Shown here piece by piece: positions 43,297 to 51,074 of a stretch of 64,000 bases of DNA (position 1 is the stretch's first letter; each line of letters begins with the position of its first letter). The position numbers were made by a program, and so were the translations under genes. The DNA comes from Thermohalobaculum sp964576075 (GTDB lineage: Bacteria; Pseudomonadota; Alphaproteobacteria; Rhodobacterales; Rhodobacteraceae), in the NCBI GenBank assembly GCA_964576075.1, contig CAZNTX010000010.1:1-64000 (forward strand). The letters run 5' to 3'. The notes below the pieces were generated by a model that was given only the letters and a program-made list of their open reading frames with translations, had not been told where the DNA came from and did not search any database.

Positions 43297-44622
43297 TCAG
43301 GGCAAGTCTTGCGACGAACGGGCGCTGTCCGGGGGCTGCGACGCGCGGTCTTCGAGGGCGAGGCGCGCGGCCTCCGGGGCGCGGTGGCCGAGGGTCGGCG
43401 CGGCGAGGAGACGCCCGGCGCGGCGGATCGCGGGCTGCACCGCGCGCAGGCCGGGCGGCGCATCGCCCCAGGCGGGCGGCGGGGCCCAGCCAGGCTCGGC
43501 GCGGAGCGCGGCCGCCCCCGCCTCCCCCAAAACGCCGAGCGTCGCGCCCTCGAGCCCGCCGGCCTCCAGCACCCGCCAGCGCCCGTCCCAAACCGCGCCC
43601 TCGGCAAGGGGGACCGGAGGCGCGGCGGCCGCGGGCTCGCGCCAGAGGCGCAGGCCGCCCTCCTCGGGCGCATAGGCGACCCCCGCGAGCGTGCCAGCGC
43701 CCCCCGCCGCCACCCGGGCGAGCGCCTCGCGCCGGGGGGGATAGCCGCCGCGCGCGCCGGAGAGGCGGGCGAGCGTGTCGGCGAGGAGGCGGAGCGCCGT
43801 GTCCGCCTCCGCCGCGGCGAGCGGGCCTGCGGCGATCCTCGCATCGCCGAGCGGGCCCCAGCGCCGCGCCTCCGCCGCGAGCCGCGCCGCCGCGGACTCC
43901 AGCACCCGACGCTGCCCGGAGAGGCGCTCTGCGGTGCGGGCGAGCGCGTCGGCGTCGATCCCGAGGGGGGCGAGGCAAGCGAGCGCCGCGCGGGCCCGGG
44001 TGCGGTCGAACCGGGGGTCCTCGTTGGTCGGGTCCTCGGCCCAGCCGACGCCCTCCGCCCGCAGCACCTCCCGCAGCGCCGCCCGGCCGACGCCGAGGAG
44101 CGGGCGGAGCCAGAGCGCGCCCTCGGCCTCGAAGCGCTCGGGCATGGCCGAGAGCCCGTCGACCCCCGCCCCGCGGGCGAGGCGCATCAGGAAGGTCTCC
44201 GCCACGTCGTCCCGCGTGTGCCCGGTGAGGATGGCGGCGAGCCCCCGCTCCCGCGCCCAGCCCGCGAGCAGGCGCCGGCGGGCGGCGCGAGCGGCGGCCT
44301 GAAGGTTCCCCCGCCCGGGCGACTGGGCCCAGGGAAGGACGGCATGGGACGCGCCGAGCCGCGCCGCGAGGCGCCCGGCCTCGGCCGCCTCGGCCGCGCT
44401 CTCGGGACGGAGGCGATGGTCGACCGTCGCAGCCTCGAGCCGCCGGCCCCGGGCGCGGGCCCAGCGGGCGGCGAGGAGAAGGAGCGCGGCCGAGTCCCCG
44501 CCCCCAGAAAGCGCGACCCCGAGCGGGCCGTCGGGCGCGAGCCGGTCGAGCGCCGCCGCGAGCGCCGCCCCGGGCCCGCCGCCCGGATCAGGGGGCGCAG
44601 GCGAGGCTGTCGCGCTCGGCAT
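43297..44622 (-). CDS. tilS: tRNA(Ile)-lysidine synthetase
   Basis: A 441-residue N-type ATP pyrophosphatase that modifies C34 of tRNA-Ile(CAU) to lysidine. The PP-loop is SGGGDS (39-44). TVDHRLRPES near 66, TGHTRDDVAETFLMRLARGAG near 133 and GVGWAEDPTNEDPRFDR near 189 are diagnostic. The C-terminal half is Ala/Arg-rich and weakly conserved. ATG 44622 overlaps the end of cpoB by 35 bases. The tilS-ftsH order is conserved in many bacteria. Confidence 0.93.
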   Translation of the reverse strand: MPSATASPAPPDPGGGPGAALAAALDRLAPDGPLGVALSGGGDSAALLLLAARWARARGRRLEAATVDHRLRPESAAEAAEAGRLAARLGASHAVLPWAQSPGRGNLQAAARAARRRLLAGWARERGLAAILTGHTRDDVAETFLMRLARGAGVDGLSAMPERFEAEGALWLRPLLGVGRAALREVLRAEGVGWAEDPTNEDPRFDRTRARAALACLAPLGIDADALARTAERLSGQRRVLESAAARLAAEARRWGPLGDARIAAGPLAAAEADTALRLLADTLARLSGARGGYPPRREALARVAAGGAGTLAGVAYAPEEGGLRLWREPAAAAPPVPLAEGAVWDGRWRVLEAGGLEGATLGVLGEAGAAALRAEPGWAPPPAWGDAPPGLRAVQPAIRRAGRLLAAPTLGHRAPEAARLALEDRASQPPDSARSSQDLP

Positions 44623-45457
44623 CGGCGGCGTTTAGGACGTCCCGGTCGTTCGGGAACTGGTTGCGCACCTCTCGCAGCGTCAGGCAGGCCTCCGAGACCT
44701 GCCCGAGCCGCCCGAGGGAGACGCCGAGCTGCAGCAGGTTGCGCGCCGCGGCCGGGCCGGCGCGGTCGACATTGTAGCCCGCGAGGTGGCGCCGGGCGGC
44801 CTCGGCGAAATCGCCGCGCACGAAGCGGCTGCGGCCGAGCCAGAACTGCGCCTCGGCGGTGCGCGGCCCGTCCGGATTCGCGGCGATGTAGTCGCGCAGG
44901 CGGTCCTCGCCCTGGTCGAAGCGGCCCTGCTGGATGTCGGCGATGGCGAGGTCGAGATCGGTCCGCGGGCCCGAGCGCGCGGGCGCCGGCGCGGCGGCGA
45001 CGCGGGGCTCGGGATCGGCCGCCGCCGGGGGCCGGGCCTGGCCGGTGCCGCCGAGGGGCTCCTGCGGCGCGAGCTGGCCGACATCGCCGCCCTCGAGCTC
45101 GGTCACGCGGAACTCGATGTCGCCGAGCCGGCGCGCGGCGTCCTCGGCGATGCGGCGCTGCTGGAACTGGAGCTCCTCGACCATGCCGGTCAGGCGGCGG
45201 AGCTCGGCCTCGAGCCGGTCGAGCCGGACCATCGCCTCGCCGGCCCCCGCCCCGCTCCCGGGCGCGCGGGGCGCGGGCGCGCCGCCGCCGAGCGCCTCGA
45301 GCCGGGCGCGGATATCCGCCATCTCCGCGTCGAGAATGCCGAGACGGTAGCGCAGGTCCTGCATCGTGTCGCCGCTCCCGGTCCAGGACTGCGCCGCCGC
45401 CGCCCCCGCCCAGAGGACGAGCGCCATCGCCAGGGTCGCCGCTCTCATGCCCGCCAT
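44588..45457 (-). CDS. cpoB: Cell division coordinator CpoB / YbgF-like TPR protein
   Basis: A 289-residue periplasmic protein that links Tol-Pal to septal peptidoglycan synthesis. The signal peptide is about residues 1-22 (ATLAMALVLWAGAAAAQ). An N-terminal coiled coil follows (residues 30-115, with MVRLDRLEAELRRLTGMVEEL), then a proline/alanine linker and C-terminal TPRs from about 165. ATG 45457 is chosen for the GGGGGAGGG site. An ATG three codons later (45448) is an alternative. Confidence 0.92.
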   Translation of the reverse strand: MAGMRAATLAMALVLWAGAAAAQSWTGSGDTMQDLRYRLGILDAEMADIRARLEALGGGAPAPRAPGSGAGAGEAMVRLDRLEAELRRLTGMVEELQFQQRRIAEDAARRLGDIEFRVTELEGGDVGQLAPQEPLGGTGQARPPAAADPEPRVAAAPAPARSGPRTDLDLAIADIQQGRFDQGEDRLRDYIAANPDGPRTAEAQFWLGRSRFVRGDFAEAARRHLAGYNVDRAGPAAARNLLQLGVSLGRLGQVSEACLTLREVRNQFPNDRDVLNAADAERDSLACAP

Positions 45458-45476
45458 CGGACCCTCCCCCACGCTC

Positions 45477-46004
45477 TCAGCTTCCGGGCGTCTTGGCGAC
45501 GACCGTCACCGCCCGGCGGTTCTGCGCCCAGGACTCGGGATCGGAGCCGAGGGCGACCGGGCGCTCCTTGCCGTAGCTCACCGTGCTCAGCCGCTCCGGC
45601 GCCACGCCTTGGGAGAGCAGGAAGCGGCGCACCGAATTGGCCCGGCGCGCGCCGAGGGCGAGGTTGTACTCCCGGGTGCCGCGCTCGTCGGCATGGCCCT
45701 CGATGACGGCCGTGGCCGCGGGGTTCTGGCTCAGCCACTGGGCCTGGCGCACGAGGACGCGCTGCGCCTCGGCGTCGAGTTCGTGCCGGTCGGTCTCGAA
45801 GAACACCCGGTCGCCGACCACGACGTTGAAATACTCGACCGAGCGGATGTCGGACACCCCCCCGCCCCCCGGCGCCGGATCGACGGGCCCGGGCGCCACG
45901 GCCGGCCCGCCCGCCTCCTCGGGGTCGGACGCGCAGGCGCCCGCCGTGAGGAGAAGCGCCGCGGCGAGGGCGCGCGCGACGCTCGATGGACTGCTGTTGC
46001 TCAT
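45477..46004 (-). CDS. pal: Peptidoglycan-associated lipoprotein
   Basis: A 175-residue outer-membrane lipoprotein. The signal peptide ends LLLTAGAC, with Cys24 as the lipidated residue; the -3 residue is Ala, a slightly unusual lipobox. A Pro/Gly-rich linker leads to an OmpA-like peptidoglycan-binding domain with VFFETDRHELDAEA, GHADERGTREYNLALGARRA and SYGKERPV. ATG 46004. It lies between tolB and cpoB as usual. Confidence 0.95.
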   Translation of the reverse strand: MSNSSPSSVARALAAALLLTAGACASDPEEAGGPAVAPGPVDPAPGGGGVSDIRSVEYFNVVVGDRVFFETDRHELDAEAQRVLVRQAQWLSQNPAATAVIEGHADERGTREYNLALGARRANSVRRFLLSQGVAPERLSTVSYGKERPVALGSDPESWAQNRRAVTVVAKTPGS

Positions 46005-46115
46005 CTCTGCCTCTATGCTCTGTCGGATCGCGGACCGGCCCGCCCGGGCCGGCGTCTTCCGTTTGGCCCCGAGTATCCGCGCCCCGTCCCTCCCCCGCAA
46101 GGGCCGGCCGCGAGC

Positions 46116-47438
46116 TCAGGGCAGGAGCGCCGACCAAGCCGGGTCGGACGCGGCGTTGGGCGTCGGGATCTGGCGCAGATTGCGCCCGGTGACGTCGATC
46201 GACATGAGCCTAGGCGCCCCCGCAGCGCCCGGGCTCTCCTGCATGAAGGCGAGCACCCGGCCGTTGGGCGCGAAGCTCGGCCCCTCGACGAGGAAGCCCT
46301 GCGCGAGCAGCCGCTCCTCCGAGCCGTCGGTGCGCATCACGCCGATATGGAACCGCCCGCCGACGATCTTGGTGAAGGCGACGAGATCGCCCCGCGGCGA
46401 CCAGACCGGGGTGCCGTAGCGCCCGCCGCCGAAGCTGATCCGCTCCGCCGGCCCCCCGAAGGCCGACATGATGTAGAGCTGCTGGCTGCCGCCGCGGTCG
46501 GACTCGAAGACGATCCGCTCCCCGTCGGGCGAGAAGGAGGGCGCGGTGTCGATCGCTGGGCTGCGGGTCAGCCGCCGGAGCCGCCGGTCGCCGAGGCGGA
46601 GCACATAGACATCGGTATTGCCCTCGAGCGAGAGCGACAGCGCGATCTCCCCGCCATTGGGCGAGAAACGCGGGGCGAAGCTCATGCCGGGGAAGTTGCC
46701 GAGCCGCTCGCGCGCACCGGAGGCGATGTCCTGCAGCACGATCTCGGGCCGCCCGGTCTCGTAGGAGATGTAGAGGATGCGCCGGGTGTCGGGCGAGAGG
46801 CGGGGGGTCAGCACGAGCCCGTCGGCGCCGGGGATATAGGCGAGATTGGCGCCGTCCTGGTCCATGATGGCGAGGCGCTTGCGCCGGTCCCCCTTCGGGC
46901 CCGTCTCGTCGACGAAGGCGATGCGGCTGTCGAAATAGGGGCCCTCGCCGGTGAGCTTGGCATAGACCGCGTCGGCCACCTTGTGCGCGACCCGGCGCAG
47001 GCTCTCCCGCTCGGCGAGGAGCTGGAGCCCCTCGATCTGGGTCTCGGCGAGCACGTCGAAGATGCGGAACTGCACCTGCAGCCGCCCGTCCGCCGCCGCG
47101 AGCACCCGGCCGGTGACCAGCGCCTCGGCCCGGATCGCGCGCCAGTCGGCATAGTCGGGGACGGTGTCGAAGGGCACCTCGCGGTCGATGAAGGCGGCGG
47201 GCGAGATCAGGCGGAAGAGCCCGGAGCGCTCGAGATCGGCCTCGACCACGGTGGCGATATCCGCCGCCTGCCCGGCGAGGCCGGGCGCCGCCTCGAAGGG
47301 CAGGAGCGCGATCGGCAGGGGCTCGAACTCCGCCCCCTCGATGCGCAGCTCGAGCGGCCCGCCCTGCGCCGCGGCGGGCGGCGGCGGCGCGAGGAGGGCG
47401 GCGAGGAGGAGGAGAAGGAGGGAGAGGGACTGTCTCAT
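46116..47438 (-). CDS. tolB: Tol-Pal system protein TolB
   Basis: A 440-residue periplasmic protein with a signal peptide (residues 1-24, LLLLLLAALLAPPPPAAAQ), an N-terminal alpha/beta domain (about 30-165) and a six-bladed beta-propeller. The blades are marked by repeats such as TPRLSPDTRRILYIS, APRFSPNGGEIALSLS, APSFSPDGERIVFESDR and TPVWSPRGDLVAF. ATG 47438 overlaps the tolA stop (ATGA). Confidence 0.96.
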   Translation of the reverse strand: MRQSLSLLLLLLAALLAPPPPAAAQGGPLELRIEGAEFEPLPIALLPFEAAPGLAGQAADIATVVEADLERSGLFRLISPAAFIDREVPFDTVPDYADWRAIRAEALVTGRVLAAADGRLQVQFRIFDVLAETQIEGLQLLAERESLRRVAHKVADAVYAKLTGEGPYFDSRIAFVDETGPKGDRRKRLAIMDQDGANLAYIPGADGLVLTPRLSPDTRRILYISYETGRPEIVLQDIASGARERLGNFPGMSFAPRFSPNGGEIALSLSLEGNTDVYVLRLGDRRLRRLTRSPAIDTAPSFSPDGERIVFESDRGGSQQLYIMSAFGGPAERISFGGGRYGTPVWSPRGDLVAFTKIVGGRFHIGVMRTDGSEERLLAQGFLVEGPSFAPNGRVLAFMQESPGAAGAPRLMSIDVTGRNLRQIPTPNAASDPAWSALLP

Positions 47439-48664
47439 GAGTCGAACCCCGGGCCTGTGGGGGTGAAGGTGACGTGCATCCGCTTCCAGGCGTCGTATTG
47501 CGCGAGCGGCAGGCGCTGGAACACGCCGGCGTTCTGCGCGCGCAGGAGCGCCCGGCGCCCGGCCTGGAAGAGCGCGGCGCGTGCGCCGGCCTCGCCGCCG
47601 CGCGCGTCGAGAAGCTCCGGCCCCTCGACGATGCGCCCCTGCGCGTCGAGCCCGATGGCGAGCGTCACCTCGAGGGCGCGATCCGCGCGGTTGCCGGTAT
47701 AGGAGAAGAAGCGCTTGATGCCGATGGCGAGCGCGTCCTTCTCGCCCCGGCTCATGACGCTCGCGAAGCGCGAAGGCGCGGCCGCGGGGGCGGGCGGGGT
47801 CTCCGGGCGCACCTCCGTCTCGGGCTCCGGCTCCGGCGTCTCGGGGGGCGGCGCCTGCTGCGTCTCGCGCGAGGCGGGGGCGGCGGCGGCGATCTCGGCG
47901 GGGCGTGCGACCGGCAGGCGCGCCTCTCGCGGGGCGGGGCCCTCCGGCGCCTCCGGCTCGGCGGCGATCTCGGTCTCGGTGGGGTCGACCTCCGGCAGCG
48001 GCTCGGGCTCGGGCTCGGGCGCCGGCGCCTCCGCGGGCAGGGGCTCGGGCTCCGGCGGGCGCTCTGGCCGCGCGCCCGGGATCGGCGCCTCGCGGGTGGC
48101 GAGCGGCTGCACCGGCTCGGTGGAGGGCGGGCTTTCGGGCACCGGGGACTGTATGGGCGGAGTCTCCGGCACCGGCGTCTCGGCGATCGAGGGGCGCACG
48201 GCCTCCGAGGGCACGGTGGTCGGCGCCGGGGGGGTCGCGAGGACGGGGAGATCGGGCCGCGCCTGCGGCGCCGCGACGGCCTCGGGCGCCGCGGGCTCCG
48301 GCTCCGGCGCGGGCTCGGCCGCCTCGGGGGGCGGCGGGGCCGCGTCCTCCCCGGGGACTGCGGGGACCGCGGGGGCCTCGGGGGGGGCCTCGGGCGCAGG
48401 CTCCGGCGCAGGCGGCGCCGCCCCGCCCCGCAGCGCCGCGAAGGCCTCCGCGTCGATCACCGTCACCTCGGTGGTGAGGGCCGGCGCGATCACGCGGTCG
48501 GTCACGAGGAAGGGCGCGATCGCCGCGGCGAGGATCGCGCCGCCATGGAGCGCGCCGGCGACGACGAGGCCGATGCGCTCGGGGCTCGTCTCCGCGCTTT
48601 CCGCCTCGGCGCCGGCGCGGAGGGGGTCGGCCCCTGGGGCCTCGTCTGCCGCCCGCGCGCTCAC
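47435..48664 (-). CDS. tolA: TolA-like energy-transducing protein
   Basis: A 409-residue inner-membrane protein linking TolQR to TolB/Pal. One helix (about 32-52, with GLVVAGALHGGAILAAAI) includes the Ser/His-type motif that contacts TolQR. A very long Pro/Glu/Ala-rich span (about 80-300, PEPEPEPLPEVDPTETE style) follows, then a compact C-terminal domain (about 310-409). Enteric TolA has a Lys/Ala helical rod in the middle instead. It overlaps tolR and tolB by 4 bases each. Confidence 0.9.
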   Translation of the reverse strand: MSARAADEAPGADPLRAGAEAESAETSPERIGLVVAGALHGGAILAAAIAPFLVTDRVIAPALTTEVTVIDAEAFAALRGGAAPPAPEPAPEAPPEAPAVPAVPGEDAAPPPPEAAEPAPEPEPAAPEAVAAPQARPDLPVLATPPAPTTVPSEAVRPSIAETPVPETPPIQSPVPESPPSTEPVQPLATREAPIPGARPERPPEPEPLPAEAPAPEPEPEPLPEVDPTETEIAAEPEAPEGPAPREARLPVARPAEIAAAAPASRETQQAPPPETPEPEPETEVRPETPPAPAAAPSRFASVMSRGEKDALAIGIKRFFSYTGNRADRALEVTLAIGLDAQGRIVEGPELLDARGGEAGARAALFQAGRRALLRAQNAGVFQRLPLAQYDAWKRMHVTFTPTGPGFDS

Positions 48665-49116
48665 TCCTCCGCCTCCGGCACGCGCTGGTCGTGGACGAAG
48701 GAGATGCGCAGGAACCCCGCCCGGTTGAGCGCGGCGATGAGACGGGCAACGCGCCCGTAATCGACCCGCTCGTCGGCGCGCAGATAGACCCGGTCGTCCG
48801 GCCCGCGCGCCTCGCGGATCGCGGCGAGGCGGGCGGGGAGCTCCTCGAAGGACACCGCATTGTCCTGGATCGAGACGGTGCCGCCGGCGTCCACCGTGAC
48901 CGTGAGCGGCGCCTCCTGCTCTGCGGGGAGCGGGGGCGCGTCGGTCTCGGGCAGCTCGACGGACACACCGACGGTCAGGAGCGGCGCCGCCACCATGAAG
49001 ATGATCAGCAGCACGAGCATCACGTCGACGAAGGGCGTGACGTTGATCTCCGACATCGGGCGGAGGCGCCCGCGGCGGCGGGCGGCATGGCCCCGCGGCT
49101 CGGCGCCCGCGCCCAT
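48661..49116 (-). CDS. tolR: TolR (ExbD-like) proton-channel subunit
   Basis: A 151-residue protein with a basic N-terminus and one helix (about 30-48). The motif INVTPFVDVMLVLLIIFMV contains the proton-carrying Asp. A periplasmic dimerisation domain with YLRADERVDYGRV follows. With TolQ it uses the proton gradient to drive TolA. ATG 49116 lies 1 base after the tolQ stop region. Confidence 0.95.
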   Translation of the reverse strand: MGAGAEPRGHAARRRGRLRPMSEINVTPFVDVMLVLLIIFMVAAPLLTVGVSVELPETDAPPLPAEQEAPLTVTVDAGGTVSIQDNAVSFEELPARLAAIREARGPDDRVYLRADERVDYGRVARLIAALNRAGFLRISFVHDQRVPEAEE

Positions 49117-49117
49117 C

Positions 49118-49912
49118 TCAGCGCACCGCCCGGGCGGCTGGGGGCGCGGCGCTCTCGGCGCGGTCGATCTCGCGGGCGAGGAGGGTGGAGAACTCGTCGG
49201 CGAAGGCCTCGAGCCGAGCGGTCAGATCGCCCGCCATGGAGGAGAGGCGGTTGTAGGCCACCGTCGCCGGGATCGCGGCGAGGAGCCCGAGGGCCGTCGC
49301 GAGCAGCGCCTCGGCGATGCCGGGGGCGACGACGGCGAGATTGGTGTTCTGCGCCACCGCGATCGACTCGAAGCTGTGCTTGATCCCCCAGACGGTCGCG
49401 AAAAGCCCGATGAAGGGGGAGACCGAGCCCACCGTCGCGAGGAAGGAGAGCCGCGCCTCGAGCGCGCCCGCCTCCCGCGCGATGGCGACCGACATCGCCC
49501 GGTCGACCCGCGCCTGGGTGCCGACGAGGATCCCGCCCCCCGGCAGGAAGGAGCGCCGCCACTCGCGCATGCCGGCGACGAAGACCCGTTCCGCCGGGCT
49601 GCGCGGGCGCTCGGCGACGCGCTCGTAGAGGTCGTCGAGCGCATGGCCGGACCAGAACGCCTCCTCGAAGGCCGCGATCTGCCGCCCGAGCCGGCGCAGC
49701 GCCACCGCCTTCGCCACGATGATCGTCCAGGACCAGAAGGAGAGCACGACGAGCAGGACCATCACGATCTGCACGACGAGCGTCGCCTTGGCGAACATCG
49801 CCATGACGGAGAAGTCCACCGCCTCGGCCCGCGCGGCGGCGAGCCCGGCCGCCTCGCCCGCCGCCTGCGCCGCGGCGAGGGCGGCGAGGGTGCTGACCTC
49901 GGATAGGTCCAT
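49118..49912 (-). CDS. tolQ: TolQ (ExbB-like) proton-channel subunit
   Basis: A 264-residue membrane protein with three helices (about 45-65, 165-185 and 200-220). Motifs are FSVMAMFAKATLVVQIVMVLL, LSFLATVGSVSPFIGLFATVWGI and APGIAEALLATALGLLAAIPA, which line the channel around TolR. The 35-residue alanine-rich N-terminus is longer than usual. ATG 49912. The ybgC gene lies 123 bases upstream. Confidence 0.95.
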   Translation of the reverse strand: MDLSEVSTLAALAAAQAAGEAAGLAAARAEAVDFSVMAMFAKATLVVQIVMVLLVVLSFWSWTIIVAKAVALRRLGRQIAAFEEAFWSGHALDDLYERVAERPRSPAERVFVAGMREWRRSFLPGGGILVGTQARVDRAMSVAIAREAGALEARLSFLATVGSVSPFIGLFATVWGIKHSFESIAVAQNTNLAVVAPGIAEALLATALGLLAAIPATVAYNRLSSMAGDLTARLEAFADEFSTLLAREIDRAESAAPPAARAVR

Positions 49913-50035
49913 GCCTGCTCTCCTCGGCCGGGCGCCTCTCGCCCCCGGCTGGCCGCCGACCCCCGGCGCCCCGGCCCCCGCATCTGGCGGCGGGGTGGCG
50001 GAGCGCGCCCGGCGGACATTGCTCGTGGAGGTCTT

Positions 50036-50440
50036 TTACTCCGAGAGGCCCATCCGGTCCAGCGCCGCGGCAACCGCCTCCGGGAGCCGCCGGGGCCGCC
50101 CGTCCGCCCCCATACAGGCGACCGTCACCTCCGCCTCGACGAGGAGCGCCTCCCCCCGTCGCACCGCCTGCGCCATGACGACCCGCGCGGGCGTGCGCCG
50201 CGCGAGGGCGGTCTCGACCGTCACCACGTCGTCGAAACGGGCGGGCGCGCGATAGTCGATCTCGACGCGGGCGACCACGAAGACGAGCCCCGCCTCCGCC
50301 TTCAGCCGCCCCTGGTCGATCCCGAGCGCGCGCAGCGCCTCCGTCCGCCCCCGCTCGAGAAAGCGCAGGTAGTTGGCGTAGTAGACGACCCCCGCGAGAT
50401 CGGTGTCCTCGTAATAGACGCGGATGTCGTGGCGGTGCAT
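50036..50440 (-). CDS. ybgC: Tol-Pal-associated acyl-CoA thioesterase YbgC
   Basis: A 134-residue hotdog thioesterase, normally the first gene of the Tol cluster. VYYEDTDLAGVVYYANYLRFLERGRTE (8-34) contains catalytic Asp14. FVVARVEIDYRAPARFDDVV near 56 completes the fold. ATG 50440 gives the standard start. It lies 4 bases after the upstream hypothetical gene, so ybgC and tol may be read from further upstream. Confidence 0.94.
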   Translation of the reverse strand: MHRHDIRVYYEDTDLAGVVYYANYLRFLERGRTEALRALGIDQGRLKAEAGLVFVVARVEIDYRAPARFDDVVTVETALARRTPARVVMAQAVRRGEALLVEAEVTVACMGADGRPRRLPEAVAAALDRMGLSE

Positions 50441-50444
50441 GCGC

Positions 50445-51074
50445 TCACGCCCCCATCCGCGCGGCGATCTCCCCGGCATGGGCGGGATCGCTCGCCGCGG
50501 CCGGCAGGTCCGGCGCATAGGCCGCGCGCAGGATCTCCTGGAACTCCGGCAGGATCACCGCGCGCCCGCCCTCCGTCATCGCCACCGGGCTCTCGCCGAG
50601 GAACGCCCGGTCCGACCACAGAAGCAGCCCCATCACCGCCTGCGAGAGCGCGAAGGCCCGCGGCGGGAGCTTGGCGAGATCGGCGTCGAGGCGCAGGAGC
50701 GTGATGGTCAGCCGGATCGCGCCCGCCTCCTCGAAGTCGAAGATCCGATACTGGTTGGCCCCGGACGCGCCGAGCACGGAGATCAGCCGGTCGATGTCCG
50801 GGATCAGCCGCTCGATGCCGGGGACCTCCTTCAGCCGCGGCCAGGCGTCGACGAGGAAGACGAGATAGTTGGCGCCGAGGTCCGGGTCGCTCTCCACCAC
50901 GCGCCGCCCGGCGAGCCCCGCCGCCGCCGCGAGCCCCTCGCGCAGGAGCCGCTCCCCCTCGGCCTCCGTCCCCATGATGGCGGGCGCGAGGTCCCGCTCC
51001 CACCGCGCGAAGCGATACCCCCCGTCCGACCGCGTGAACAGCGCCTCGACCCGCGCCGCCGCTCCCTCGCTCAT
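50445..51074 (-). CDS. Hypothetical protein upstream of ybgC
   Basis: A 209-residue soluble protein I do not recognise. It has a helical look, with ARVEALFTRSDGGYRFARWERDLAPAIMG at the start and IFDFEEAGAIRLTITLLRLDADL near 112. There is no signal peptide. ATG 51074 is preceded by GGGAGGCGAGAC, a strong ribosome-binding site, and overlaps (ATGA) the restored stop of the pentapeptide-repeat gene. In the sequence as given, the upstream frame runs straight into it, making an apparent 804-residue fusion. I regard the two as separate genes. Confidence 0.78.
   Translation of the reverse strand: MSEGAAARVEALFTRSDGGYRFARWERDLAPAIMGTEAEGERLLREGLAAAAGLAGRRVVESDPDLGANYLVFLVDAWPRLKEVPGIERLIPDIDRLISVLGASGANQYRIFDFEEAGAIRLTITLLRLDADLAKLPPRAFALSQAVMGLLLWSDRAFLGESPVAMTEGGRAVILPEFQEILRAAYAPDLPAAASDPAHAGEIAARMGA

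Noticed and set aside
49951..49991. C-rich region upstream of tolQ with GGCGGC inverted ends, similar at first sight to elements A and B
   Set aside because: The stem is only 6 bp, and the quadruplex motif on the other strand would need long, uneven loops. It lacks the exact loop design of the two listed elements.
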